Assembly: GCA_000727475.1 (NCBI GenBank)
Contig: KL647288.1
Span: forward strand, 1,664,689 to 1,728,688
Direction: 5' to 3'
DNA: 64,000 nt
Source: Sarcocystis neurona
Lineage: Eukaryota; Apicomplexa; Conoidasida; Eucoccidiorida; Sarcocystidae
The notes beneath the pieces were generated by a model. That model was not told the DNA's origin. It did no database searches and worked only from the letters and a program-made list of their open reading frames with translations. A program made the translations under genes and the position numbers. Position 1 is the first letter of the stretch, and each line of letters opens with the position of its first letter. Shown in pieces: positions 1 through 12,321 of this stretch.

Positions 1-3000
1 AAGGGGGCACTCCATGTAAAAGCAGGTCCACAATTATGTTCGCATGCGCTGATGAAGTCTCCTGATAAAATACACCAGCTCCCTTCTTCAGCCAAGGAAA
101 CCCGGAAATCGTAGGTCGTGCTCTGTCTTCCTGTCCCGGAGACACACTCAAGGCACTGAATAATAAAATTTCATTCTTTCCCGCTGGCGCTACTGCTCTT
201 GTGTGGTGCGAGAACTGCTGCAAGTGCACTCTACGAAAAACAGGAAGAGACACCGCAGGAGTCGCAGTAACAGGGGAGGAGGTGTCTCAGCGAAAGTACT
301 GCATATGCGCGGGTGATAGAAGTGCGTGCAACGGCAACAGCAAGTCCCTCAAAATCCAAACGCCACCAATGACACGTGCGGCAACACCGGCTGCATCAAC
401 AGGTGCAGCAGCACGGCTGCAACGACACCAGCTGCAGCGGGGACAGCTGCAGCAGGAACCTCCAGGGTATCACCCCACTGTAGCAGCGAAACCGACGAAC
501 GATCCAAGTTACCGCGTGAGCAGCCCACACAAGCGGTTGATTCAAAGCTGGCAGAACTCACCTGGCAGCAAAAGTCCGAAGCGCATGCCTAGCATCTACA
601 GGAGACGCTGTACGGGGGAAAGGCTGACCTCCCTTGATGGGGAGGACGGGGTCCGTCGCCTGTACACGTGCAGCCCTGAGAGTGAATGGAACACGTCCTT
701 GAAGGCATGGAGGGCTTGTCCAAATGAAGGTCATATAGTACTTCAGCTGTAAGAGAAGACCGATACATCACACCATTCGAATCAGTTCCCTTTCGAGCGA
801 TACAGGAAGGTGTGCTGACGCAGCAGGGTAGTGAAATCGTTTGCGCGGTCACCGTGAGAAAGAGACGGGCTTGAAGCTGTAAGACCTTTTTATTCTTACT
901 TCACCTTCGAAGGCGATCGCAGAACAGGGTCAGAGCGACTCTGAGTCGCCCTCCAAAAGGCATGTTGCCACCTGTGTCTCACTCTTTATCCTTCTTTGTC
1001 CAGATGCGCTGCTGGTAGCTGCTGCTGTTCCAAGCATGACCGGCAGCAGCACGGGACACGAATCTTCGTCCTCTTTCTTTAGTTCAGAATCAGTCGCCAT
1101 GGAGCTGTGAAGCCGCGGCGGACGGCAGAAGCTAGCGCACGAAAAAGGAGCATCATCACAGTCTGCTCAACACCACAGTCTGCGCAGAAGAAGAAGCAGC
1201 AGCACACTAGCAGCAGCGACTCGATAAGCAGTAGTAGCACGGTGCAAAGAAGCATCAAGACAGATCCACTTGTTGCAGCTGCAACAGGGGGAAGAGAAAA
1301 AGAGGCCTTTCACGTTGTGATCTCACGGCATCTCGGGCTCAACGAGCAGCTTCGACGCGAGTGCACAAAAACAAAACGAGGACAAGGGATACGCTGCGGC
1401 AGCAGCCACACTAGCAGCGGCAGCGGCGAGAGAGAGACATCTTGCACCTGTTGGTGGACGTACCTGTTATTACTAGCTGTGTTTCGGGTGCCGGCGATAC
1501 TAAGAGGCAGTAAGATGCAGCCGCTCGCCGCCCCTGCGGGAACAACACGAGCGGCGTCATCAGCAGCGGTGGCAGCAGGGGTTAACGGCAGGAGAGTAAC
1601 GTCTCAGCATCCTCTTCTGACGCTGCAGCATTCTCGTAGTGTTCACGAGTATCGGTCTGACATTTACTTCTCCCTCCCTCTCCGTAGCGCTCTGTGGATG
1701 TCCTAGTGTGCAGGCTTGTATAAAGTCTTCTACAGGGATGGAGGTCGCAGGCAGTAACCAGGATAAGTATGTGACGCTGCAAGACATACGGAAAGTGGAG
1801 AACAGGGCCGATGAAGAACCGAAGGTCCTTTCCAACCATGCTGGAAGAGCACAGCACGCCCACGTGACGCAGCAGGCCTGCGCAGGTGCAAAGCGAAAGA
1901 CGCTGCCATGACAGACCAGCGGCACAGATTCCTCCAATAAAGGGCGACGCCACCGTTACAAGCGAGTCTCTTTGCCAGTGAAAAGTCTGATCAAACGGGC
2001 CCTGCTATCCATCTGATGCGACCAAGTGCGGCAGGTGCCGCTACTACCCCCAGCCGCCACGGCAGCTGCTGCGGATGTTTATCGTCCGCTACTCCTGGTG
2101 TACAGCGGCGGCGCCTGCGGCCGCGGAACTGGGAATTGTAGACACGTTGGGTCGCTGGTGGTGGAGCACCAGTACCAAGCATCACTTTTTTTCTCATTTT
2201 GATTTGAAGGTCCATCACGCTCGCCGGCGCGACGCTGTAGCAGTAGCAGCCACAAATAAGTTTCCATTCTGGTGATACTGCTTTGCCATTTACAAGCTCA
2301 GCAGCAGTGGCAGCTGCTGAAGGCACGTCGAAGTCTTCCATGCCGCACAGTCAGAAGTGATCCACCCTCGTACACGCGATAACAGGGGGTGCTCGGGCTA
2401 CCGCAACATCGTCTTCTGCTATCACAGTATCTCTTGGTGGTGCAGCACCTGGTTTAATGCGACATTTGCACTGAAAGGGTCTACTCTTGCTGGAGTATCG
2501 TGCACTCCTTGTTCGGTAACTCGAACTCTTTCTTGAACGAAGTTCTCTCCTGCGTCTGTCGCGCCGTCTCCTGCTACTGCCGCGGCATAACCAGTGGCTG
2601 CTGCTGCGCGAGGCAGTTCCATAGCTGTGTTCACGACTTGTGCTATTGGCGGTGAAAGTGACGTAGCCGCTCAAGTTGCGGCTGCGTTATCCGCCTGTCT
2701 TCTTGCGCCTGAAGACGCCGGCAGGAGACGCTTACGCCGAGGTTCGTGAGCAGTACTCAGAATTCAAAAGCAGTGCCGCGGCAGCCGCAGCAGCAGATTG
2801 CGATGGACAGGAGCAACTGCGGGGACGAAACGGAAATGAGGTTTTGCCCAGTGCAGGCTGAGGCTACTACCGAAACCGTAACTCACCGGTATCTCGCTGC
2901 ACCAGCTGGATCGCACATTGCAAGCGGATGCAGACGAATCGTCGTTTGTTTGCGGGAAGAGCCAGACGGGAGCACAAAGCAACGGACGCAGCGGTGTCAA

Positions 3001-4063
3001 ACAGACGAGTCACCAGAGGTTGCATAGCAGTTCCTAGCAACGCAAACTGCTATAGGGGCAGCAGGAAAAACAACAGCAGAACGCGCGACAGCGGCTGAGA
3101 AGCACCTGGATGTGAGGGAAAGCGGTGGAAGGCAATGTTCAGAACATCAGCAATACATCAACAACCGTGCCGTGCAGGTGTGGGCGCAAGAGCAGCAACA
3201 GGAGCAGTGTGCCGACGAAGGGTCAAGACGGGCAAGAAAGGTGCTCACCAGCATCAGCGGTAACAAACACAACATAGCGAAAGTTCTCAACGTAAGAGAT
3301 CGCTACGGCAGACTTCTTTTTCGTTGTAAGTCCTGGAACGTTTGCCCAGAGCGACTCTGTGGAAAGGAGCTTCTGCTCTCAGGAACCGGAGCACTAGCAG
3401 AGAGGTGGCCAAGCCACACCAGGCAGAACAAGAGCAGCTGGAACAGCAAACCGACCAGGAGTTGAAAAAGGCACAGCAGCGGCAGAGGAGATAGAAAAGC
3501 TGTTTACAAGCACACCAGCAACTGAGGCGGGTAGAAACTGGACAACGGCTGCAGCAAAGGGCAAATCCAGCAGGAAGAAGACAGCACCAGCAGGAGGCAG
3601 GCAGGCCGCAGGTATGAACCCGAATTCCTCACGGCCGTAGCAGTGGTGGGTGGCAGTGGCGGCGAGGAGGCTCCCAAGAATATCGTGGTGTGTTGCCATT
3701 TGCTGTGTCTACTAACACCACTGCAGCTCTGCTACTGTTGTCGACAATTTCACTGTCGCACAAGGTCCTCATTCCTCAGCTGGCCTGCTGGCTCTGCAAC
3801 GCTTGCTGCTGTCGTTTTTGCTTCTGCAACTGACATTCGTGCAGCGTGCAAACGAGGTTCCAACAGCAACGCCGGTGCAGCACAAAGGAGCGCCATAGAG
3901 ATCAGTGCGGCTGGGTTGGCTGCTTTGGTACTATCAGCTGTTGCACCTGAGATACACGGACCACCCTCTGGGCAATAAGGAGCTGCGCTGCAGGACTCAG
4001 TAGGCCGGAGCAATCGGACGTCTTAAACATTACAGCAGTAGAAGCAGGAATCGTAGCAGGGCA
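1..4063. other. CAG-containing region upstream of the RBR-like gene, no assignable gene
   Basis: This stretch has scattered CAG, AGC and GCA triplets on the plus strand and several medium open frames, the longest being plus 201-752 (183 codons) and 1107-1706 (199 codons). None carries a motif I recognise and none forms a convincing splice chain. The polarity of the triplets matches the sense strand of the gene that starts at 4064, so part of this may be its 5' untranslated region or unseen 5' exons. That is inference. An in-frame TAG at 4001-4003 separates it from the frame that begins at 4064. Confidence 0.4.
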
Positions 4064-7000
4064 ATGGCGCATCACAAGGCTAGCGAACAGGCGGCTGCGA
4101 CACGAGTTAGGGCAGCAGCAGAAGCAGAAATAGAAGCGGCAATAGGCACAGCGGAAGACAGAGCAGCACGAGTAGCAGCAACGGCAACGGCGGGAGCCGC
4201 AGCGACAACTGCGCCAAGAGTAGCAACAGACACCGCCAGGGGAGAACTAGGGGCAGCAACACAGAAAGAAGGAGCAGGTAAAGGGTCGCAGAGGGTCGTA
4301 ACAAGGAATGCAGGAGGAGAAACGGAAAGACAAATGGGGAACCAGCAGGAGGCAAAGGTTTCTCACAACGAGCGTGATGATGAGAACATAAACAGCAGCA
4401 GCCGTTGCAGTAACAGCGGCAGCAGGATCGGTATTGCCACGAGCAACAGCGGCCAAAGAAACGGTAGCAGCAGTGGTACCAGCAGCAGCGAATGTCTCCA
4501 CACGTGTAGTGACAGAAGGAACCCCAACGGAGGGATGGCAGAAGAGACCGTAACACGTGCAGCAGCAGCAGCAGAAGTGTACACGTTGCGGTCACAGCCT
4601 GTATCACGTACTGCTGTTTCCGCTGCCGAAGTGCTGCTGATGGGTGCGAGAAGCTGCGAGCGGGGAAGAGAGGCTGCTGCTGCTCACTGTGAATGGATGC
4701 ACTCGCCCCAACAGCCTGGAGACCACCAACAGATCCAGCAGCAGCAGCGGCAACCCGGGCAGGATCAGAGAGAAGGAGAGCAGCAGCAGGGGGAGGGAGT
4801 GTCGGAGCAGGAGCAACAAGGGAAGCAGCAGCAGCGGCAAGCACCGGAGGAGGACCTGCAGCAGCCGCAGCATGAAAGACAGGAACAGTCTGTCCAGCGG
4901 AACCCGCAGCAGTGCACGCAGGAGAATCAACATGAGGGACAGCAGTATAATCGACGGCGTCCGCCCCAGGAGTGCAGGGAGCAGCAAAATGAGCGTGGCT
5001 CGGCTGGAAATGTTGTGGGGTTAGCAGGGGGAGAACCTCCGTCTGCGAGGGAAAGCAGCAGCGCAGTAGCGAGGGCGTTCGGCAGTGCAGAGGTCACTCG
5101 AGGTGTGCAGGCAGCCGGGATGGAATCGGTCCCATCTGCTGCTCGTGCTGCACTGTTGGGCGTTTTGACGCCCCTGAGTACATCCTTCCCGGATGCCGCA
5201 TCTCCTGTTGCCCCTCAAAACCCGTCCAGCAACCGAACGGCAACGTTCGAACGGAATGCTGCACCAGTCGCTGCAGCCCCGAGACGAAGCGCCGCATCGA
5301 CAATTTCAAATCCACGTAGAGGAACAAGAGAGGGAGCGACGGTAGCAGCACGTAGTGTTGGGGCGGCGCGGAGGGCGGCAGCAACACGCATCATAGCCAT
5401 AGCGCGCAGAGCACCGGTGGGAGGCAGTAGCAGGGTAGCGAACAGTACGATAGCACCAGAAGCAGGGCGCGCTGCAGCTAGGAGAGTGGCAGTAGCAGCG
5501 AGGAGAATAGCAGCAACTCGTAGAGAAGCGGCACACGCGGAAAGAGAAAGGGCAAGAGCGGAAGCACTTGCGATGTTGGAGCAAGCAGCTGAAGCAGAGT
5601 CAGGTGAGGAGGGCCTTGAGATTGCCGCAGCAGCGGCAGCAACGCATGCAGCAGCAAGTGGAGGAAGCGGGTCTGTGCCGAGCTACCAGGACTTCGTGTC
5701 TCTCTTTCGTGCGGACGGGGAGTCATTCACCGGCAACAGACACCACGAGGCCGCAGCAGCGGCAATGGACTTTTTGGGGGACACGTGGGTGGCAGAAGTC
5801 GCGGCAGAGGAGGTGAGTAGCTTTTCCGATAGCGAAGAGGAGCTTGTGCTATTCTGCCGGGAAGGCGCTGCGGCGGTACCAAGAAGAGCAACAGCAAGAC
5901 CAGGAGGATGGGGACGAGGGGCAGCATCAAGAGTCGTCCCAGGAGGCGTGTCAAGAACAGCCGCAAGAGCATCAGCAACTAGACCAGAAAGAGTTGCAAT
6001 CGACGAAAGAGGAGATAGGCAGTCGCCTCTCTCGATGACCAGAGCAGCAGTACGGGCGCTGCAGGCAGCGCGAGACGGTACAACCGCAGATACAGCTGTA
6101 GGGGAAGCTGCAATGCGCGCATCAGTAGCAGCACTACGAAGCGCGGCAGCATCAGACGCGGCAGAGGAAACTGATGCACGCGAAGGACACGGTAGAGCAA
6201 CGCGTGGTGCGGGAATCACCCGAACACTAGCCCCAGCACCTGCAACAAGCACAAGAAGCGGAGGGCCTGCAGCACCGAGCACACGGCAAACAACGCGGCT
6301 GCTGACAGGAAGTACACCAGCAGGCAGAAGAGGCGCAACAAATAGAGCATCAGCTCGGACGACCGCGTACCCCACTGTAGCATCAACGGGTCCTCCCACA
6401 CGGGACACAACGGCTCGAAGGAACCCTGAAGCAGGAAGTGGAAGAGCATCATCAGGAAGAGGCAGAACAGGAGAAGAAAGAGCGAGACCTGCGGCGGGGA
6501 CTGTAGCTGCGGCGGGACCAAGAATAACAAAGGAGAGAGATGCATGGGGGTCCACGCACGACGCTAGCGAGCGCGAGTTGCAGCTCAGGGTGGCTGCTGC
6601 AGTGTCACTGCTGCTGAATGACCAAGTACAGAAAGGCCCTTTACATGCAGCCTGGAACAAGCTGCTGCAGGAGGGAGACGCTGTGACAAAGAAGAAAAAC
6701 TTTCGCTCTATTCAAGATATGGGAGGGAGTTTTTGTTGCCCCGTTTGCTTCGACTCGTTCTACAGCACACCCTCTAGACGCTCAGCACATCGCAAGAACA
6801 GCCACTGCAGCAACAGCAGCAAGAGCAGCAACAACAACACCAACCGAAGCAGCAGTAGCAGGAAGAACAGCAGCAGGAACCACCGGCCCCAGAACAACAG
6901 CAGAGGGGGACCTCGCAACAGCACGGATGGGAGGCCGAGACGCCGTAGTGGCAGCCGCAGCAGAAACGACAGAGGAGACATTGCAGGAAGAGGTGATCGC

Positions 7001-10000
7001 AGCGGTCGCAGGAACGAAAGCACCGGCAGCAGCAGGAGCGAGAGGGCTGAGAGCAGCTGGAGCTGTGGCATCATTAGGAGACCCAAAAGGCATGAAGCGA
7101 ACAGCCGCGCGAGACACAGCAGTCCTAACAGTAACAACAGCCACCGTGCGACGCAAAGGCGGGGCGGCAGCAGGAGGACCGGCAGCAACTCTAATAACGA
7201 CAGTAACAGCAGCGGAAATGAGGGCAACGACGGCGCTACTGTACAGACAAATCTGGGGCACCGCGGTACACCTGCCACGGCTGTGGGGGAAGCTGCTGCA
7301 GACGAGCGGCGCACCCAAGCCACGCAGAGGAGCGTGGACAACCTGCCCGAAAGCAGCACCTTTAGTAGTGGCGGAAGCCGCAGCCAAAGAGAGAGGGGAG
7401 CCGACAGCTGCACCGCGTTGGACGGCGGGAGCAGCAGCAGCCGTTGCTGCTCTGGAAGCAGCGGATCGGGCTCCGAAAGAACTAGAGAAGGCGGTGCAGC
7501 CGCAGCGGCAGAAGGAAGAGCGGCACCAGGCGCGGGAGATGCAGCAAGGAGAGCAGCAGTGGACGCAGCAGGAGCAGCGAGAGAGGCTGCCGATGCGCTG
7601 TTGTCGCCAGTGCGGGAACAGGAGCAGGCGGACAGGAGACTGGCAGAGGAGGATGGAGCACATGACCACCGTAGGACAGCAACAGGAGAACGGCAGCAGC
7701 AGCGGGGAGAAAGAGCAACGACGGAGTCGGCCGCAGCACACCAACGAGACGAAGACCTGAAGGTCGTCCTGATGAGTGGGAAATGCGGACACGCCGTCTG
7801 CCGAACGTGTGCGGCTTCGTGGCTGAGACAGCAAATTATCAAGCGCATCTCTCCCGCGAGGGTAAGCATCAAGAGGGGAACAGTCCACCCTCGCCGCAGA
7901 CTGCAGCAACAGCAAGGCTCAGCGGCAGAAAGCAGAGTCACAGCAGCAGTGCCTAGTGGGAGGAGTAGCTAATAGATACACCAGTAGGCAGCAGCAGCAG
8001 CAACAGGCAACAGTAGCAACAACAAGAAGCAGCAGCACCAGGACCAAGCGTTCCTAGCGCATAACGTCAGCAGCGCTCAAGTGCAGCTACAGCTGCAAGG
8101 CTCGAAGCCTTGGAGGAGCCAGCGTATGAAAAAGAGCAGAGGGGCGGCGGGCGCACTTGATAAGCTACAGCTGCAGGAAGTCACAGGAATTAGGAGAAGC
8201 AGAAGCAACGCAGCAAAAGCAACGCACCAGTGCTGCTGGTAGATCCGGCGCTGCAGACATCCAGTCTATGCCTCGTGTCGCTAGCACACTAACTTCTCCA
8301 CCTCTCAAGCAAGGTGCACGTGCGGTACCTGTGCTCAACGAATGCCACAAAGCGGACACTCATATCTCGCGGTTTCAAGCGGCGTCACTTCCATATAAAA
8401 GAGAACTGGTCTGTATAGACGGTTACGTGGCTGCAGGTAGCGTACGCTTAAGGGGGACGCACAGGCAGGGCAAAACGACTACAGGGCAGTGCCGACCTGT
8501 TGTCTGCGTATATGTATCTGGGACCTCCGCACCTAAGCGCTGAAAGCATGTCCACATACATATGTGTATATAATGCAATGGCCTTTATAAGTAGACGAAT
8601 AGATGCAGGGCGCCGGGTAACACTCAGAAAAACACACATATTTCTCCGCAAGGGGGAACACACCTGTGCCGTCTCACTTCACGCGGAAAGGTGCCCGAGT
8701 TTACATACAAAAATCCACATAATGACAGAAACTGAAGAGAACGTAGACAAATGGTCTGCGGCCTGTCACGTACACTAGACAGACGCCTAGGGTGCAACGA
8801 GGCACTGGCCCTTCAAGGATGCTGACGCATGCAGCAGCACGTGTGTATGTGGTGAGCGATCTCCTCAAAATACTAACGTAATGGAGCACACTGATGTAGA
8901 GCGGCTCTCTCATTCCACCAACTGCTGCTCAAACACGTATACTGAGCAGCGGTTTCCACTAGCCACCTCACCGGCATGTAGCCGCATCAGTGCTCTCATG
9001 TGACGACGACCCCATAAACATATATATATATATATATGTATCTACATGTGTACTTACAGAGGAACATAATATCGTAGCGGCCGTCTATGTGTGTACAAAG
9101 TTCACGGTACCTGTTGATAACCCTTTTTTGCCGGAGACGCCTCTCTAGGCCACTGCACCAGGATTTGTATTGACAGTTGCGTGTACCTGCAGTGGAGCCC
9201 CTGTCCACAGACGTGATCTTTGAACGTACCCGTGTATGTATCTGTGTCTATTTGTATGTCTGTCTTTTCTCATGGAGGGACGATCGTGTCCACTTTCGCC
9301 GTGCGTTATTCAGTAGCGTCTAGAAAGTGATATCTCTTTGAGCGTATGGTTTTAATCGACGCCAGGAGGTGAATGTACACGAGCGTATACAAGCACACAC
9401 GCGTGTTCGTATACAATGTAGGCCCCTACAAGAGGTAATGGGAATGGTCTTGCAAGACACGCATATATATATATGTATATATGTATATCTGCAAGTGTCT
9501 ACGAATGAACATTCATGCAGTGGTCACAGAGCTGTGTCCAAAGCTAACGACGTGTGTACACATATAACGCTGCTTCGAAATTTCGCCAGGCACGCAGAGG
9601 TAGATCTAGGTCGGCCTCTCGGTAGGTCCAGGTTCTGCTGCAGCGGATGCCCTGCGGTGCAGGGTGCTGGTAATGGTGAAACTGGAGCTTTTTCCTTCAC
9701 TCTGGTGCACTTGCAGCGGCTCGGCATGCCTGCTGCGTCACCCCTGTTGTTGCTGCGTTTGCGATTCATGTCTATGCCGCGGTTCACCTTTTGGCTCGTT
9801 GCTGTCCTGCTGCCGCTGCAGTGTCCAGTCTGCCGGGGAGGCGAGCTCGATGAACGCACCGCACGACTCCTGCTGTCGTCGTCTCTTGGCGAATGGCTAC
9901 ACTACGTGGAGCTGAAATACATGGGGCTGGGCCTGCCGACTCCGCTGCATAAGCTGTTACTGGAAAATAGACGACCCTGCTTGTACGTTTCCGGTGCTGC

Positions 10001-12321
10001 TGCTGGGGCTCGCAGAAGTGCGGCACAGGAAGTGCTCGTCACAACGAGAGTGCGAGCGCACAGACAGGAGAGACAGCAGCAGGCCCGGGAGCACCAGCAG
10101 CAGCGACGGAAACGAGCAGAGCAGCGCCAGGGAGGACGGGGGCAGCAGAGGCAAAGACGGCGCCGCCGAAGACGTCGTCGCCAGCTACAACAGGAGCTGC
10201 GACAGCGGCGGCAAATACGGCAGACACTTACGCAGCACTCAGATCTTGAGGGGGAAGACGAGGTGGAGGATGAGCACGTTAGCAACCGCAATGAGCAGAC
10301 AAGTCGAACTCGGCGCGGCTGCGGCGGCCTCGGCCGGTCGCAGCACCAGCGGGATGATGGAACCGAGGAGGAGTCACAGCAACTGTGGGAAGCTGAGAGC
10401 GAGGAGGAGCCACAGCAGCGGCAGCGGTCGCACGACACTCAACTTCACCAGGAGGAAAGAATACGTCCGCCCCTGCGGCAGCAGCAGGAAGAAACAGAGC
10501 GGCCGCAGGAGGAGTGGCAGCGAGAACAGCACCAGCAGAGGCAGCAGTACCAGGCGGACTGGCGAGTCCCGAGATCACTCTATGAGGAAGCGTTGGACGA
10601 AGTGGAAGAGGGAATGCTGGAGAAGTTGGAAGAGGCCTTGAGGCAGCGGCTGCAGCGGGAGCTGTACGTGTGCGGGCTTGGCGAACTGGAGTTGCCGACG
10701 AGCGAAGACGTTGAGGACGGCAGAATTCCTTCAGTAAATCTTCTTTCGCTTCTCCCCACAGAAGGCCTGCAACGTGCGCAGCGGCAGCAGCAACTCGATT
10801 TGCTTGTAGAAGATGTGGCTACCTATGGCCTGCGCCGGTGTCCCGGCTGCGGCATCGCAATTCAACGCGTGGGCAACCTCGACGATATTCTCTGCAGGTG
10901 AGGCAGCGCGACAAGCGTAGCAAGAATATGTAGCAGCGGCACGCTGGAAACGCATGTACGACTGCGGTGCGCAGCAGCCGATGCAGCGAGATAGAGGTGT
11001 AGGTGAGATCTGGCGGAATGACGATTGTACGAGTGAGCTTATGCGCAGGCTGTAGCCAGTTCACACACTCTTTTTTGGGTGAACGAACCTCACAGAGTAC
11101 GAGAACGTGAAGGCCGGCCTTGACAAAGTCCGTGTTACTTTGTGGGAACCGTGTGCAAGGGTGCCAGCGCATCGACGTGTGGATTCGCCCTCTTAGAAAA
11201 CTGCTTTGAAGAGACTTGCTCTTAGTGTTCTCACCAGGAGCGGCGGCGTAGGATGAGGAGGAACTTCCACGTACGTAGTGTTGCTGGATGCGTGTGTAGA
11301 TGATGACCTACCACTGCGCCTGTCTCTTGTTTAACTTCCGACAGTTGCAGCATTGCGTACGTGTCTGCCGCACGTGTGAGAGCGCATCCGCACGGCATTG
11401 TGAGTTGCAGGCCCACAGAAAAGATGTCCGCGAATTCGACGACGCTGGCCGATTCTCCTGGACTCCTGCACTTGAGCTCAAGCTGCTGCAGGCACACGTA
11501 GACGTGCAACGGGTGCTTATTTACAGAGCCCTCTATACGCTACCGAGTTCGCTTCGTCTATCCAGTCCTGCGGTGCCCAGCATGAGTCTTACGTAGTCGT
11601 ACGTGGCCATGCGCTCCCTGTTGCTGGTCCTGCGCTTTTGCTGACGGTGCACAGGTGTGGCTGCCGTTTCTGCTACGCTTGTGGGGAGATGCTTCAAAGC
11701 AGTTCCTTCTGGGCGCTGCTGCAACACCGGCGTATATGCCCCGGAAGCAGCAACAGCAGACCTCCCATGGGTGGGGCTTCTTCGATCTCTCGTGTTTTAG
11801 ACAACAGACGAAACACCGGCAGTATAGTCGTCACCAGCGCCAACATACTCAGGACCAGCAACAGCTCCGGCAGCAGGAGAAGCAGAAGCACCAGCAGCAG
11901 CAGAGGCATCACAGGCCACCGGCCGCGGGAACGCAATAGAAACATCACTCCCGGCACGGACGCCGGATTAGCTGCTGATGCTGCTAGTGGCGGTGCTCGC
12001 GTGCGGATTGGTGCCGCTTCTGCCAGTAGTGCTGCTGCATCTCCGTCTGCTGCTGTCAGTGGCAACAGTAGCAACGCCGCACGAGCTAGCTCCGGGCTCG
12101 CTGCGTCCCTGGCTTCTCTTTTTAGAAGAGCAGCGTGCACCCAGAATAACGAAACCGGCAGCATCGTCGTCACCAGCAACTTCCGTAGCAGCAGCCACGA
12201 CTGCAGCAACGCTGGCAGCAGCAGGAACAGGAACGGCAGCAGCGGCGCCGCCGTCACCGAAGGACGCACAGGCGAAAGCGACAGCGACAACGACCCGGAA
12301 GAGGGCAGCTCTTCTGCGTAG
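4064..12321 (+). CDS. RBR-like (RING1 ... RING2) E3 ubiquitin ligase homologue, three exons
   Basis: Exons 4064-7861, 9822-10897 and 11655-12321 join in frame to about 1846 residues. Start: ATG at 4064 is the first after an in-frame TAG at 4001. Residues 1-890 are Ala/Gln/Ser/Arg low complexity. A C3HC4 RING reads CPVC (892-895), CGHAVCRTC (1241-1249) and CPVC (1267-1270). The first exon junction (AGG|GTAAGC ... CTGCAG|TGT) falls just before the last CPVC, and the following LDERTARLLL...VELKY resembles the segment after RING1 in RBR ligases. A second zinc cluster spans the exon 2/3 junction (TGCAG|GTGAGG ... CACAG|G): CPGC (1606-1609), CRCGCRFCYAC (1624-1634), His1649, Cys1653. RBR enzymes pass ubiquitin through a RING2 cysteine. 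Here that position is Leu1619 and no IBR is visible, so activity is doubtful. Exon 2 also has a Gln/Arg/Glu coiled-coil-like tract. Exon 3 ends in a Ser/Ala/Asn-rich tail. Confidence 0.8.
6749..7783 (+). repeat. Low-complexity insertion inside the RING domain
   Basis: Between zinc ligands Cys895 and Cys1241 the frame runs for 345 residues of Ser/Asn/Arg, then Ala/Arg/Glu, built on CAG/AGC/GCA triplets. In ordinary RING domains this loop is roughly 9-40 residues. The frame stays open across it and no good GT-AG pair removes it, so I read it as a coding insertion. An unrecognised intron is the alternative. Confidence 0.6.
7862..9821 (+). other. Intron 1 of the RBR-like gene
   Basis: The intron begins GTAAGC at 7862 and ends in a CTG-rich tract followed by CTGCAG at 9816-9821. 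It is 1960 bases. Its 5' part continues the CAG/CAA repeats of exon 1, the middle is unique sequence, and it holds TA microsatellites near 9020-9040 and 9465-9490. Removing it restores the RING spacing (CRTC, 17 residues, CPVC), which is the main support for the boundaries. Confidence 0.7.
10898..11654 (+). other. Intron 2 of the RBR-like gene
   Basis: GTGAGG at 10898 to CACAG at 11654, 757 bases, splitting an Arg codon (AG|G) in phase 2. Splicing joins ...DDILC to R-CGCRFCYAC, which reconstitutes a RING2/IBR-type cysteine cluster, so both boundaries are well supported. No repeats or other features were seen inside. Confidence 0.75.

Noticed and set aside
1440..1500. Membrane segment in the frame 1107-1706
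   Set aside because: A short hydrophobic stretch is present, but the frame has no supporting motif, splice sites or composition distinct from its surroundings.
5683..7941. Long minus-strand frames antisense to the RBR-like exon 1 (up to 393 codons)
   Set aside because: They are shadows of the CAG repeat. The plus strand carries the RING cysteines in register and matching splice sites.
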